From the NCBI RefSeq assembly GCF_005217525.1, contig NZ_PNXQ01000018.1:92924-156923 (forward strand): 64,000 bases of DNA, given 5' to 3'. A program made the translations under genes and the position numbers. The notes beneath the pieces are model-generated. The model saw only the letters and a program-made list of their open reading frames with translations, was not told where the DNA came from and made no database searches. Below are positions 1 to 10,043 of the stretch, piece by piece. Numbering within the stretch: position 1 is the first letter of the stretch; each line of letters begins with the position of its first letter. This stretch comes from Paenibacillus terrae (GTDB lineage Bacteria; Bacillota; Bacilli; Paenibacillales; Paenibacillaceae).

Positions 1-1180
1 GCTCTCGTGCCTTATCCGGCTTGGTGCGCGTCGTAGAGGCAATGGCGTTCAGCGCGTTGAACAGAAAATGCGGATTGATTTTAGTCTGGAGCGCCTTCAA
101 CTCGGCTTTATTCGCCGCTTCCTTAATTTGCTCCACACGCGATACTTCCATTAACGTGGATATAATTTGGGACAAGCCAATCGCCATTGTTTGCAACGGG
201 TACGTGATTTTATAAGCTTTGCGGTAGTAAATTTTCAGGGTTCCGGTAACCTCTCCCCGTTCCTCCAACGGGATAATGAGCAGAGACTGGATTTGGGGTG
301 TTTTATCGTCGGCAATATGGTTGCGAATCGTGATTTTACCGCTGCGGATCGTCGATTTGGTCACATCGCTAATGATCTCGTCGCCGATATGATAACGTTC
401 CTCTCCAAAACCAACGTAGGCCAATACATCCCTGGTATCCGTAATCGCCACCGCGTCCGCCTTGATATCCTCCTTAATGATCGAACAAATGGTATGCAGC
501 GATTCGGCATTAATGGAGCGAAAATAAGGCAGCGTCTTGTTGGCAATATCTAGAGCCAGCTTGGCCTGTCTGGCCGCGATATTTTCCTTTTCCCCCTCGA
601 CACTCTGAATCAGCAGAACGATCAGACCGACGCTGACTTGCCCCATAATCATGGGCAGACCAATCTTCGAAACGATGTCCAAACCAAGCTCATACGGTTG
701 TGCCATCACCAGAATGAGCAGCATCGTTAATGTTTCGCAGATCATCCCGGCGGCAATGCCGACCAGCCACCTCTTGGAGCGGTCGACCCGGCGCCCGATA
801 TATCCCGATACCACACCTGCCAGAATACTCGTAATCAGACACGGAATCGAGGTCACTCCCCCGATATCAATCAGATAACGGTGAATACCCGATACAATAC
901 CCGTAATAATCCCGACCCACGGTCCAAATAAGATGCCACCCGCCATAATCGCAATAATCCGAACATTTACGAGCGACCCTTCGACTTCGATCCCGGTATA
1001 GGTGCCGAACAGCGCAAACATACAAAAAATCATCGTCAATAGCGTCAGCTCTGCCGGGGAATGGCTATTCTTTTGCAAGGTTTCTTTAAACCGGGGAATA
1101 CGGGTAATAAAAAATAGACAAATCAGCAACAACGCTGCGCGTTCAAATAGCTGCATCAACGTTTCCAAAAAGCCGTTCAC
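1..1180 (-). CDS. LytS-type sensor histidine kinase (C-terminus off window)
   Basis: Only the N-terminal ~393 residues are inside the window. The frame starts at GTG (1178-1180) behind GGGAGG; the ATG just before it is followed at once by a stop. The first ~190 residues are hydrophobic, with glycine-rich helices typical of the 5TM-5TMR_LYT membrane sensor domain. A GAF-like stretch follows (~210-345). The protein then enters a HisKA_7TM/His_kinase region with the H-box [12 protein letters not shown] near residue 375. LytS/BtsS-family kinases sense extracellular metabolites or envelope state and pair with a LytTR response regulator, which would lie off the left edge. The ligand cannot be told from sequence. 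Confidence 0.88.
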   Translation of the reverse strand, partial: MNGFLETLMQLFERAALLLICLFFITRIPRFKETLQKNSHSPAELTLLTMIFCMFALFGTYTGIEVEGSLVNVRIIAIMAGGILFGPWVGIITGIVSGIHRYLIDIGGVTSIPCLITSILAGVVSGYIGRRVDRSKRWLVGIAAGMICETLTMLLILVMAQPYELGLDIVSKIGLPMIMGQVSVGLIVLLIQSVEGEKENIAARQAKLALDIANKTLPYFRSINAESLHTICSIIKEDIKADAVAITDTRDVLAYVGFGEERYHIGDEIISDVTKSTIRSGKITIRNHIADDKTPQIQSLLIIPLEERGEVTGTLKIYYRKAYKITYPLQTMAIGLSQIISTLMEVSRVEQIKEAANKAELKALQTKINPHFLFNALNAIASTTRTKPDKARE

Positions 1181-1232
1181 ATGCGTTCCTCCCAAATATA
1201 AACCCATCATCAAGCCTTCTCTCCCCCACTCA

Positions 1233-2219
1233 CTATTCACATATTTCAAGATCAATCATGCCATTCCGGGCACGAATACTTGCCTTCCCGCCAATCGGAT
1301 ATGTAAATTGCGGTGTGGTGTGTCCGAAATCCGCATCTGCGATCACCGGGATCGAGGCCAGTTCCTTTTTCGAGCTAATGATTTGCCGCAGCAGCTTTTC
1401 CGTCATTTTAGATGCCTGCTGAAAACGCCCGATGATGATTCCTCTCACCTGATCGAAGCCCGGCTGGAGCAGCAGGGATTGCAAATCCCGATCAAACGTA
1501 GCAGGAGAGCTTTCATAATCATCCTCAACCAATAGAATCGTTCCTTCCAGGCTCGGCATATACGGCGTTCCCTGCAACAAATTCAGGGTACACAGGTTTC
1601 CACCCACAATCGTACCGTGTGCTTCTCCTTCGTGAATCGCATAAGGCCCGACATTGGGGTAAAAGATTCGTTGATCCTGATCCAAATACCATGTATCGTC
1701 ACTCCACTCAGGCGAGGACTGAATTTGGATACTCCCCTCCTCCAACATCATTTTCTGAAAATACGCTAATGTATATTCATTTCCTTGCAACATGCCGAAC
1801 GTCAAAAAATGAGGTCCTGCATACGTGATAAGCCCTGTTTTTGCATATATGGCATGACTTAAAGCAGTAATATCCGAATAACCACATAACCGTTTAGGAT
1901 GAGCGCCAATCAGTTCATAGTCAAGGTGGGCAAGGAGCTGATTAGCATTATACCCGCCAATGGCAGTCAGAATGCCCTTCACCTTCGGATCGGCAAAAGC
2001 TTCGTGCAAATCTGCTACTCTGGATTCTATTGAGGAAGATGTAAAATCATCGCTTTCCAGCACATGTTGCGAAAAGCTCACCGCAAATCCAAGTTGCTCC
2101 AGCTTTTGCTGGGCGATCAGGCGATTTTTCTCGGAAACGATAGACAAACTTCTGGACGGCGAAAGAATGCGTATCTCGTCTCCAGCCTTTAGTTTGGGCG
2201 CTTGCTTTCCGATGATCAT
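1233..2219 (-). CDS. LD-carboxypeptidase, S66 family (LdcA/MccF-like)
   Basis: This is a cytoplasmic serine peptidase of family S66, whose members trim the terminal D-Ala from muropeptide tetrapeptides or cleave microcin C-like conjugates. Counting from the upstream ATG at 2225, the Ser nucleophile is in GYSDIT (S117), with GGNL at 208-211, the catalytic Glu in LLVEDD (E234) and His in DFGHTTP (H302), so the Ser-Glu-His triad is complete. The ATG at 2225 is only 2 nt from AGGGGG; the in-frame ATG at 2219 has 8 nt spacing and is preferred. There is no signal peptide. It ends 52 nt before the LytS-like kinase with no terminator between, so they may be cotranscribed. The choice between recycling and MccF-type immunity is open. 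Confidence 0.9.
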   Translation of the reverse strand: MIIGKQAPKLKAGDEIRILSPSRSLSIVSEKNRLIAQQKLEQLGFAVSFSQHVLESDDFTSSSIESRVADLHEAFADPKVKGILTAIGGYNANQLLAHLDYELIGAHPKRLCGYSDITALSHAIYAKTGLITYAGPHFLTFGMLQGNEYTLAYFQKMMLEEGSIQIQSSPEWSDDTWYLDQDQRIFYPNVGPYAIHEGEAHGTIVGGNLCTLNLLQGTPYMPSLEGTILLVEDDYESSPATFDRDLQSLLLQPGFDQVRGIIIGRFQQASKMTEKLLRQIISSKKELASIPVIADADFGHTTPQFTYPIGGKASIRARNGMIDLEICE

Positions 2220-2429
2220 GGTCATTTCCCCCTATATACGAAGCATTTAAAACTGCCACAAATTATACCATCAACTTCCATCAAATTATAGCTTTTAGAA
2301 ATACGCTCTCCATTAGCCCGATGATGAAGCTATCAATATTCAAAATCGGCATAACCGCTGCGACAACAAAACCTACTCCATTAGACACACACACCGAGGG
2401 ATTAGATAATGCCGGGACATATGTAAACG

Positions 2430-2463
2430 CAAAAAATCGCCCCCTGATCAGGGAGCGATTTTA
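2430..2463 (-). terminator. Rho-independent terminator of rplY
   Basis: Read on the minus strand, the arms AAAATCGCTCCCTGA and its near-complement form a stem around a GATC centre and run into a T tract. It lies 63 nt after the L25 stop. The rest of 2226-2525 holds nothing else I can support. Confidence 0.85.
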
Positions 2464-2525
2464 CATTTATCTTTGAATAGCCGTCTTTAGCAGGAAGGCA
2501 CCCATCTATTCGATGACCTACAGCA

Positions 2526-3167
2526 TCAGGCTTCCTTGTTTTCGGAAGCCTTTTCTGTACCTTCTGTTGCAGCTGCATCGCCTGCCACAGCAGCATTTTC
2601 CACCTCAACCGAACGCGGAACGATAATGGAAGCAAGCAGCTCTTCCTCAGGAACGTGCAACGTTACTCCTTTAGGAAGTTTCAGGTCGCTTGCGCTCAGC
2701 TTGTCACCAACATCCAGTGCGGATACATCCACCTCAATGGTAGATGGCAGGTCAGCAGGAAGACCCTCAACTTCGACCTCGGTTTCCTGGATTTGCAGAA
2801 TACCGCCCGTTTTTGTACCTACAGGTGTACCCTGATAATCAATAGAAACCCGTACGCGAAGCGGCTTATTTTTGGAAATTTTCAGAAAATCGGCATGCAA
2901 CCAATGGTTGTCACGCTGCTGATAATCCTTAATGATGACCGGAATGGTTTCTCCACCCTCTACTGTGAGGTTGAACACCTCGGAACGTCCGGTTCTGACT
3001 ACTTTATTAAATTCTTTGGCATCAACATGTACAGGGGTTCCTTCAAGCTCAGAGCCGTAAACCACAGCTGGAATCCGTCCTTTTAACCTCAATCCACGAA
3101 GTGCCGAACCCTTCTTCTCTGTTCTCGGCTGGGCGGTCAGTTGAATACTTCCTCCATTAGAACTCAT
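2526..3167 (-). CDS. rplY: 50S ribosomal protein L25 / general stress protein Ctc
   Basis: This is a 213-residue long-form L25 (TL5/CTC type). The N-terminal 5S-rRNA-binding beta domain (~1-95) carries the family signature RLKGRIPAVVYG. The C-terminal beta domain (~100-185) contains the characteristic EVEVEGLPADLP. An acidic, alanine-rich tail (~190-213) is likely disordered. The start is the ATG at 3167, 9 nt after AAGGAGG; an upstream in-frame TTG is not needed. In Bacillus, ctc is a general stress gene of the sigma-B regulon. I found no convincing sigma-B promoter here. It has its own terminator and is probably monocistronic. Confidence 0.95.
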   Translation of the reverse strand: MSSNGGSIQLTAQPRTEKKGSALRGLRLKGRIPAVVYGSELEGTPVHVDAKEFNKVVRTGRSEVFNLTVEGGETIPVIIKDYQQRDNHWLHADFLKISKNKPLRVRVSIDYQGTPVGTKTGGILQIQETEVEVEGLPADLPSTIEVDVSALDVGDKLSASDLKLPKGVTLHVPEEELLASIIVPRSVEVENAAVAGDAAATEGTEKASENKEA

Positions 3168-3251
3168 GATATACAACCTCCTTCAGGTTACCTTACAAAT
3201 GATTATTCCTCAAGAATCTTGCCTGTTCACCAGTCGCACTACAAGGTATAA

Positions 3252-3265
3252 GCCAGCAAGCTGGC
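3252..3265 (-). promoter_or_regulatory. Palindromic hairpin in the rplY leader
   Basis: The 14-base GCCAGCAAGCTGGC is a perfect palindrome about 85 nt upstream of the rplY start. A TATAAT box lies further upstream on the minus strand (about 3285-3290), so the hairpin should be inside the untranslated leader. No T tract follows it. Function unknown. Confidence 0.35.
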
Positions 3266-3328
3266 AAAACCAAACAAGTCCATAATTATATATTACCCCT
3301 TTTTTCTGAAACTGACACACGTTTGCAT

Positions 3329-3368
3329 AAAAAAATAGCATTTCTCGAAATCCTCGAAAAATGCTATT
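3329..3368 (-). terminator. Rho-independent terminator of pulA
   Basis: On the minus strand, arms AATAGCATTTTTCGA and TCGAGAAATGCTATT pair, with a short loop, and run into a seven-T tract. It begins about 30 nt after the pullulanase stop. Confidence 0.9.
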
Positions 3369-3399
3369 CAATGTACGAAAGACAACCACCCCTATAGAG

Positions 3400-5901
3400 C
3401 TATCCTGCCCGGTTGTCGTTGACCAGCAGCAAATATTCTTCTCTGCCACTGTGAATCAATACCTGCATCACAGATCGGTTCAGGTCTACATCAATATACC
3501 GATCGGCCTCAATATCCTTGGCATCCCACTGATTGAGGCGGACGATGTAGCCGATACGCCGCACATAAGGAGCCACTTGAATACGCGCTACTGCGCGACC
3601 GTCATCCAATTCACTCAATTCTACATGTCCGTCCCGGTATCCGGTGCCCCATACCCACACATTCCAGCCGGAATATTGTCGATCCGCACGCTCGTAAATC
3701 AACTCAACGGTGCGATACAACGCTGCTTCTTCGTAGTGACCTGCGATTTCCTGGTCTGTTCCTTCATCCGAGCCTGCCAATCCGTTCTCCCCTAGCTCGG
3801 TCGTCTGATCCTGTAAAGTCAAAAGGGATGACTGAGCGGGTTCCTCCTGATCATACAGTACCATCATCGACCAGCGCGAAACGGCCACACGATGGCCTGC
3901 TACTTCATACCGTATCTCATTTCCAGCCCCGTGAGCATCCACAACGACATGCCAGCGATCCGATTCCGGAGGCAGCAGTATCGTCTGCTCCATATCCGAG
4001 CCGTTATAAATCACCACAATATAATTCCAGGTATCGCCGTTTGCATGGTGCCTCAATGCAAAAGCCACCACATGCCCACTGCTGTGCAGCACCTCCATAT
4101 GCTGCTCCACCAGCTCCCGGTGATCCATTCGGAATGCCGGGTGACTGCGCCGTAAAGCGATTAACCCCTGATAGTAATCAAATATAGGACGAAATCTCGC
4201 CTTGTTCTCCCACCGAATAGCATTCACCACATCTACACTACGATAGCTATTATGGTCTCCATATTTGGAGCGCAACAGTTCATCACCTGCATGGATAAAG
4301 GGAATGCCCTGGGAGGTCAGTACCATGCCGTTTGCCAGCAAGGATTTGCGTACAGTTTCGTCCTCCAGCAATTCATGCTCATTCAATTCCCGGTACGGGT
4401 CTGCTTCCGCCACGGCTTGTTCAGCTGTTCTCCCATCCTGCGGCTGACCCTGCTCCCATTGCGGAAAACCGCAACGCTCCCGCAAATACCGCACCGTCAA
4501 AATTTTATCCCACAGGTTGAGATTATCGTGAGCCGTGACATAATTGACCGTTTCCGAAGGTTGAGCCGTAAAATCATGAATAGCTCCAAAAGCACCTTTA
4601 AGCACCAACTCCTCCTGATCCCATGCCCCCGTAGCAAAGCCGCTTGCGGTACCATCACTGTCACCCTTAATAGCAGAACGGTAGTTGTCATTGAAAACGG
4701 CAAAGCCTTTGTCCCGTTGTGTTCCTTTTAACGTAAGCAGAGTCTGCGGGGATTCTCCTCCCGTCCAAGGCTCTCCATAAATGAGCAGATCGGGCCGAAC
4801 CTCGGAGCGAAGCTCCTGTGTAAGCTGCTCCACCGTCGGCGTATCCATCAGGCCCATCAGATCAAAGCGGAAGCCGTCTATATGATATTCCTCTGCCCAA
4901 TAGCGCAGTGAATCCTTGATATACTTGCGAACCATCGGGCGTTCGCTTGCCACCTCATTACCCACACCCGAGCCGTTGGAGAGCTGCCCATGCTCATCCG
5001 TACGGTAATAGTAACCCGGTACAACGGGCTCAAACGGCCCTTTTTCCACCGAGAAGGTATGGTTGTATACGACGTCCATAATGACACCGATGCCAGCAGT
5101 ATGCAGGGATTGCACCAGCAGCTTCAACTCCCGTATTCGTGCCTCCGGGTCAGCCGGATTCGAGGAATAAGATCCCTCAGGCACATTATAGTGCTGCGGA
5201 TCATAGCCCCAGTTATATTCCGTGCCCTGTTCCGCAAAATCATTTACCGTATGGAAATCAGCTACTGGAAGCAGATGGACATGTGTAATGCCCAGCTCCA
5301 GCAAATGATCCAGTCCGATGCTGTTGCCCACCGAATCTTTTAGTCCCGTATACGTAAAGGCTGCAAACCGTCCTTGTGCGGCAGATAAGCCTTTTTCTCC
5401 AGTATTAAAATGTGTATCCATTGAAAAATCACGCACATGAAGCTCATATATAATAGCATCCGTAGCCCGGGCAAGTGTGGGTCCAGCATCCTCTTTCCAT
5501 CCGTCCGGATGGGTTTGAGCCAAATCAACAATGGCCGTACGCTGTCCATTGGCTGATACCGCTGTCGCATAAGGGTCGGCGGCATAATGAAGGGTACTGT
5601 CTGCCCATTCCAGCCTGTACATGTAATAATACTTGTTCCAGTCGCCTTCCAGCTCTACGGACCATACACCACGCTCATCACGGCTCATCGGAAATTCCCG
5701 GCCACCGCTATGGTCCTGAACGTTACCTTCCTGGTCGTACAATCCAACGTTGTCATATAGCGCTACATGGACCTGCTTTGCAGTCGGTGCCCATACTTTA
5801 AACATGCTGCCCGCAGGCGTATAAGTAAGACCCAAATCATGGCCTTCATATGTGGGATATGTTGTGTGCTCAAGCTCCTTGAGTTGATTGAAATCAGACA
5901 T
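3400..5901 (-). CDS. pulA: Type I pullulanase with C-terminal CBM41-like domain
   Basis: This GH13 debranching enzyme hydrolyses alpha-1,6 bonds in pullulan and limit dextrins. It has 833 residues. A CBM48/isoamylase-N domain is at ~20-115. The type I signature YNWGYDP is at 229-235. Catalytic residues are D347 (GFRFDLMG), E377 (YGEPW) and D459 (TAHDN). Beyond the GH13 beta domain (~690), residues ~725-833 look like a CBM41/PUD starch-binding fold (GWNVWVWG, GYIVRLNQWDAKD, a final beta hairpin). CBM41 is normally N-terminal, so this placement is odd. No signal peptide is present, so the enzyme is predicted cytoplasmic, perhaps acting on glycogen or imported dextrins. It starts at ATG behind GGGTGG, is monocistronic and has its own terminator. 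Confidence 0.95.
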   Translation of the reverse strand: MSDFNQLKELEHTTYPTYEGHDLGLTYTPAGSMFKVWAPTAKQVHVALYDNVGLYDQEGNVQDHSGGREFPMSRDERGVWSVELEGDWNKYYYMYRLEWADSTLHYAADPYATAVSANGQRTAIVDLAQTHPDGWKEDAGPTLARATDAIIYELHVRDFSMDTHFNTGEKGLSAAQGRFAAFTYTGLKDSVGNSIGLDHLLELGITHVHLLPVADFHTVNDFAEQGTEYNWGYDPQHYNVPEGSYSSNPADPEARIRELKLLVQSLHTAGIGVIMDVVYNHTFSVEKGPFEPVVPGYYYRTDEHGQLSNGSGVGNEVASERPMVRKYIKDSLRYWAEEYHIDGFRFDLMGLMDTPTVEQLTQELRSEVRPDLLIYGEPWTGGESPQTLLTLKGTQRDKGFAVFNDNYRSAIKGDSDGTASGFATGAWDQEELVLKGAFGAIHDFTAQPSETVNYVTAHDNLNLWDKILTVRYLRERCGFPQWEQGQPQDGRTAEQAVAEADPYRELNEHELLEDETVRKSLLANGMVLTSQGIPFIHAGDELLRSKYGDHNSYRSVDVVNAIRWENKARFRPIFDYYQGLIALRRSHPAFRMDHRELVEQHMEVLHSSGHVVAFALRHHANGDTWNYIVVIYNGSDMEQTILLPPESDRWHVVVDAHGAGNEIRYEVAGHRVAVSRWSMMVLYDQEEPAQSSLLTLQDQTTELGENGLAGSDEGTDQEIAGHYEEAALYRTVELIYERADRQYSGWNVWVWGTGYRDGHVELSELDDGRAVARIQVAPYVRRIGYIVRLNQWDAKDIEADRYIDVDLNRSVMQVLIHSGREEYLLLVNDNRAG

Positions 5902-5987
5902 TCCTGTTCACCACCCATTTCTGTACATCGGCTTTCAGCCTCTGTTCATCCATCATTTATGATGTTTACGACTTGTCAATATACCTC

Positions 5988-6006
5988 AGGATTTTGCAAA
6001 AATCCT
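5988..6006 (-). promoter_or_regulatory. 19-bp palindrome upstream of pulA (operator candidate)
   Basis: AGGATTTTGCAAAAATCCT is an inverted repeat of 8-bp arms around a 3-base centre, about 90 nt before the pulA start. On the minus strand a possible -10 (TATATT, plus 5979-5984) lies just downstream, so a protein bound here would cover the promoter spacer. The regulator is unknown. The rest of 5902-6187 shows no other clear signal. Confidence 0.35.
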
Positions 6007-6187
6007 TACCTACTAGGCTATCAAAATAAGACAAGCTTGAAAAGTCGGATGATTTCAAATACGGATGCTGCTTTCATTTCACACGCACACTCCATTTTAT
6101 GACAAAACTATGAACAGGCTACAGCAGCAGCCCTCCAAGCACCATAAATAACTCCCTTTATCCCTTCAAACACATATGTAAAAAAAA

Positions 6188-7843
6188 TCAGGACAGCCTG
6201 CGGTTATCCATCTGAAACATGTCGTCCGCAATCCGCATGGTGGAGCTTCGGTGGGAAACAAGGACAATCGTTTTATCCTGCTGCTGTTCCTTTAACGATT
6301 TTAAAATGATCGCTTCGTTCAGGCTGTCCAAATTGCTGGTAGGCTCATCGAGCAGCAGGAGCGGAGCATCATGAACCAAGGCTCTGGCCAGCCCCAGCCG
6401 CTGACGTTCACCACCGGACAGCCTGTCCCCCAATTCTCCGACACGGCTGTCATATCCTTGAGGCAAGGTCATAATAAAATCATGCACCGACGCCCTGCGG
6501 GCTGCTTCCACAACCTGCTCATGCGTAGCATCAGGTTTTCCAATTTTAATATTGGCCGCAATCGTATCATCAAACAGGAACGTATCCTGATCCACATAGC
6601 TTTGCAGACCTCTCAAATGCTTCGTTCCGATTTCTTTCAAATCATGTCCAGAGAACAATATCCCGCCCTGCTGTGGGTCCCTGAATCGCATCAACAGCTT
6701 GAGCAAAGTGGACTTGCCAGAGCCGCTTTTACCCTGAATACCTGTAATCCGCTTGTGCGGTATCGTGAGACTTACATCATCCAACACCGTCTGGCCCTCA
6801 TATGCAAAAGTTACCTTGTCTACCTTCGCCCCGGAAAAGGCAACGCTCATTCCCCCGATATTTTCCTCGACCTCCGGGGTTTCCTCCAGCAGACTCAGTA
6901 CGCGTTCCCCGCTCGCCAGCGTTTGCAGCAGATTGTTGGACAAATTGCTAAGCGCAACTACCGGGCCAAACGAGCTAAACAGGGCAATGACGGAAATAAG
7001 CATCCCTGTAAAGCTGACTTGCCCCTTGGACATACCATACAATCCAGCCAGCAGCATCAGAAATGAAAATCCCACGACCGCCGCATCCGTTATCGCCCTT
7101 GTAATGCCTTCATGATGCTTCAAGCTCTTCTGCTTGGCATCCAATTGATCCGTGCGACGGTTAATCTCAGACAGTCGCTGTTCTCCGCGCCCGTATTGCA
7201 CAATTTCCTTCATACCACGCAGGCTGTCCAGAAAATAACTGCTCAGCTTGCCGAAGCTGCTCCGGTATTCCATGCCCTGACGTCTGCCCATACGCGAGGT
7301 TAGCAGAGGAATAAACAGGCCGACTGTGATGTAAGCAAGCGCAGCGAGCCAACCTAATAGAGGCTCATAAGAACCGATAAAGAATACCATTAGCAGTGAA
7401 ATGATGATGCCGATCATAACAGGCGCTATCGTGTGTGCATAAAACACTTCCAGCAGCTCAATATCACTCGTAATCAGCGAGATCAGATTTCCTTTGTCCT
7501 TGCCTTCGAGCTTGGCTGGCGCCAGTCTGCGCAGGGCTTGAAGCACCTTGTCACGCAGCACAGCCAGCAGTTTGAAGGCGAGGTAATGACCACTCATTTG
7601 CTCGCCATAACGGAACACCCCACGCAGTACAGCACAAATCACGATGGCCGTGAGCAGAAACGTCATACTGTAGCCTGTCGTGATGCCCGTTGCTGTAAAC
7701 AGGGCAAGGGCTCCATAGACAATAATGCCAATAGCACAAGCAAATCCAAGCACTCCTGTAACAATCGTTATGAGTAGCACTGGTAAAAGAGGCCCGGCCA
7801 GTACCAGTAATTGGGCCATGATCCGTAATCCGTGTCTACGCAT
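6188..7843 (-). CDS. cydC: ABC exporter, CydC-like subunit
   Basis: A half-transporter of about 551 residues: a transmembrane domain with six predicted helices (~1-310), then an ATPase domain with Walker A GKSGSGKST, signature LSGGERQRLGLARAL and Walker B LLLLDEPTS. CydDC heterodimers export cysteine and glutathione to the cell exterior and are needed for cytochrome bd assembly; more recent work also links them to heme. The ATG at 7843 has GGGGG 8 nt upstream and overlaps the end of the partner gene by 8 nt, so the two are translationally coupled. No cydAB lies beside it. Given the Fur box in front of the pair, an iron- or heme-related substrate is possible. Confidence 0.85.
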   Translation of the reverse strand: MRRHGLRIMAQLLVLAGPLLPVLLITIVTGVLGFACAIGIIVYGALALFTATGITTGYSMTFLLTAIVICAVLRGVFRYGEQMSGHYLAFKLLAVLRDKVLQALRRLAPAKLEGKDKGNLISLITSDIELLEVFYAHTIAPVMIGIIISLLMVFFIGSYEPLLGWLAALAYITVGLFIPLLTSRMGRRQGMEYRSSFGKLSSYFLDSLRGMKEIVQYGRGEQRLSEINRRTDQLDAKQKSLKHHEGITRAITDAAVVGFSFLMLLAGLYGMSKGQVSFTGMLISVIALFSSFGPVVALSNLSNNLLQTLASGERVLSLLEETPEVEENIGGMSVAFSGAKVDKVTFAYEGQTVLDDVSLTIPHKRITGIQGKSGSGKSTLLKLLMRFRDPQQGGILFSGHDLKEIGTKHLRGLQSYVDQDTFLFDDTIAANIKIGKPDATHEQVVEAARRASVHDFIMTLPQGYDSRVGELGDRLSGGERQRLGLARALVHDAPLLLLDEPTSNLDSLNEAIILKSLKEQQQDKTIVLVSHRSSTMRIADDMFQMDNRRLS

Positions 7844-10001
7844 ATACAGCACCCCCTTTTACAAACTGCTCTACCCGGAGTTGACTGAGATACATCTCCG
7901 CATAATGTCCCTGCTGGCTCAACAGCTCATGATGCGTTCCCGATTCTGCCACCAAGCCGTTTTGCAGCACATAAATACGGTCGGATTGGACAACATTTTC
8001 CAGTCTATGCGAGATGAGAATAATGGTTTTTCGGCCTGCCAACGCATGTATAACCTCCATAATACCTTCCTCGCTCTCACTGTCTATGTTAGAGGTAGCC
8101 TCGTCAAAAATGTACACGCTACTATCATGCAGCAGCGCTCTTGCCAGCGCTAGCCGTTGGCGTTGTCCCCCTGACAGGTTGGTTCCCTGCTCCTCCAGCT
8201 CTACTTCCAGCCCTCCCTGTGAGAGAACAAAGTCATACAGCTTCACCTGCCGCAACGCTTCCAGCATTTGTTCCTCATTCGCGTGCTCATTGCCCATTTT
8301 CAAATTAGCTCCGACCGTGCCCTTAAAAATATAGCTGTTGAAGCCGATCCAGGTCATATGCCGCATACGGCTTTCTTCTGAAATGGCGGCAAGCTCGGTT
8401 CCTCCAACGGTCAGACTTCCTTGATAACCCTCATGATGACCAACGATTAATCCGGCTACCGTGCTTTTACCAGAGCCTGATTCCCCGACAATGGAAATGA
8501 AGCTGCCCTGAGGAATATCCATAGATATATTTCGCAGGGTGTCCCTTTCGTCGTAGGCAAAATTCACCTGATCCAGTCGAATATCGGTAGTCTCGATGCT
8601 TTCTTTTCCTTGTACCAGTTCCTCTGTACTCAGAATTTGAAATATTTTGTCACTCGCTGCCATCCCGTTCATGGCGATATGAAAGTAAGAGCCCAGCAGA
8701 CGCAGCGGAATGAAGAACTCCGCCGACAGCAGCACAATGATCAGCGCTCCCGCCAAGCCGATATGACCAGCGGTATATTCGCTCACTGCGACCAGAACAC
8801 CAGCAGCGGCACCGCCAAATGCAATAAGGTCCATGACTGCCACCGAATTAAGCTGCATGGTCAGTACTTTCATGGTCATTTTGCGAAAATCCTCGGCCGC
8901 CGTGTTCATTTCCTGGTGCTTCTGCTGGTCTGTTCCATATATTTTAAGTGTGGTCAGACCCTGTACATTTTCCAAAAAGCTGTGACCCAGATTGACATAG
9001 CTGCCCCAATATTTGCGAAACAGCTTTTTAGCCATCCTCATAATGACTATAATCGACACCGGAATCAGCGGAACGCAGATCAACAGAATAATGGCAGCCT
9101 TGAAGCTGACAAAGGATAGTGTGATGAACAACGTTACGGGTGCAAGCAGACTGTAAAATAGCTGAGGCATGTATCTGCCAAAATAGGTTTCAAGCTGCTC
9201 CACTCCTTCTACAGCAACCTGAATAACCCCCGACGTGGAGGTATGATCCGTATACGCCGGCCCCAGCTTTAGCAGCTTGCCGTAAATTTGCGAGCGCAGC
9301 GTTTTTTTGGCATTCACGGAGGCCCGATAGGACAGCATACTGGCTGCATAATTGCACAAGCATCGGACTGCAATCGCAGCAATAACAATGGCCGTCACAG
9401 ATAGGATCAGCTTACGGGTAACTTGTCCCGCCCATGCCTGCTGCAAAACATAGGACATGGACAAAACAGCGGCTATACTGCCTAAAAGACCAATCCACTG
9501 CACAAGCACGCCCAGAACGATATACTTTCGGGAATGCTCCACCAGACCAAGCAGACGGCTGTCGACCATTTTAGACCTTTTCTTCGTGGTATCAGCAAGC
9601 TCAGCTACAGATGAGCTTGAGGACGGAGTTTCCGCTGTAGTGCCTCTCACCGTTCCGATCCTGAATATAAAGTAATAATATTTGAAGAGGATGACTAACC
9701 CGATAATCACCTTGGCCCACACTGGCGGGGTTAAAATAAAGCCGGTAATGAGCATGGCTGACGCCAATCCCAGAGTCATTACTTTTGTGGACAGCTTCAA
9801 CGATCTTGTTTGGACAAAGCTTTCCAGATGCTTATGGTACAAAGAGGTATTCGAAAACCAATGATGGAGCCGTTCAGACCCCCGCATAAAGAAAAAGGCT
9901 GCCAGCAGCAAAAACGGCGTAGTCGGCAGCAACGGTACCACCACGCCAATGACTCCAAGCGCCAAAAATAGAAACCCTAAGGTAACATAGATCGGTTTCA
10001 C
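7836..10001 (-). CDS. cydD: DUF454 (YbaN-like) fused to CydD-like ABC exporter subunit
   Basis: The protein has 721 residues from GTG 10001 (GGGAGG 6 nt upstream). Residues ~1-115 are a DUF454 membrane domain: GVIGVVVPLLPTTPF, then FFFMRGSERLHHWF and two more hydrophobic segments. A Ser/Thr-rich linker (~120-145) joins it to a complete ABC half-transporter: transmembrane domain ~155-435, then Walker A GESGSGKST, signature LSGGQRQRLALARAL and Walker B VYIFDEATS. The reading frame stays open further upstream, but that extension would translate the Fur box (starting MFILIMIIIIHQMG), so it is rejected. With cydC it forms a heterodimeric exporter. DUF454 proteins have no agreed function; fusion to an exporter suggests an accessory role in the membrane. 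Confidence 0.85.
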   Translation of the reverse strand: MKPIYVTLGFLFLALGVIGVVVPLLPTTPFLLLAAFFFMRGSERLHHWFSNTSLYHKHLESFVQTRSLKLSTKVMTLGLASAMLITGFILTPPVWAKVIIGLVILFKYYYFIFRIGTVRGTTAETPSSSSSVAELADTTKKRSKMVDSRLLGLVEHSRKYIVLGVLVQWIGLLGSIAAVLSMSYVLQQAWAGQVTRKLILSVTAIVIAAIAVRCLCNYAASMLSYRASVNAKKTLRSQIYGKLLKLGPAYTDHTSTSGVIQVAVEGVEQLETYFGRYMPQLFYSLLAPVTLFITLSFVSFKAAIILLICVPLIPVSIIVIMRMAKKLFRKYWGSYVNLGHSFLENVQGLTTLKIYGTDQQKHQEMNTAAEDFRKMTMKVLTMQLNSVAVMDLIAFGGAAAGVLVAVSEYTAGHIGLAGALIIVLLSAEFFIPLRLLGSYFHIAMNGMAASDKIFQILSTEELVQGKESIETTDIRLDQVNFAYDERDTLRNISMDIPQGSFISIVGESGSGKSTVAGLIVGHHEGYQGSLTVGGTELAAISEESRMRHMTWIGFNSYIFKGTVGANLKMGNEHANEEQMLEALRQVKLYDFVLSQGGLEVELEEQGTNLSGGQRQRLALARALLHDSSVYIFDEATSNIDSESEEGIMEVIHALAGRKTIILISHRLENVVQSDRIYVLQNGLVAESGTHHELLSQQGHYAEMYLSQLRVEQFVKGGAVYA

Positions 10002-10043
10002 TGTAATCCTCCCTAAAAAGATATGATGATGACCCATTTGATG

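Noticed and set aside
3280-3320. GTTTCA and GGGTAA on the minus strand upstream of rplY as a sigma-B promoter
   Set aside because: The spacing is about 8 nt, far short of the 12-15 nt needed.
6115-6150. Eight-codon minus-strand frame with an AAAGGGAG site between cydC and pulA
   Set aside because: Too short to support as a gene and no sign of a leader-peptide mechanism.
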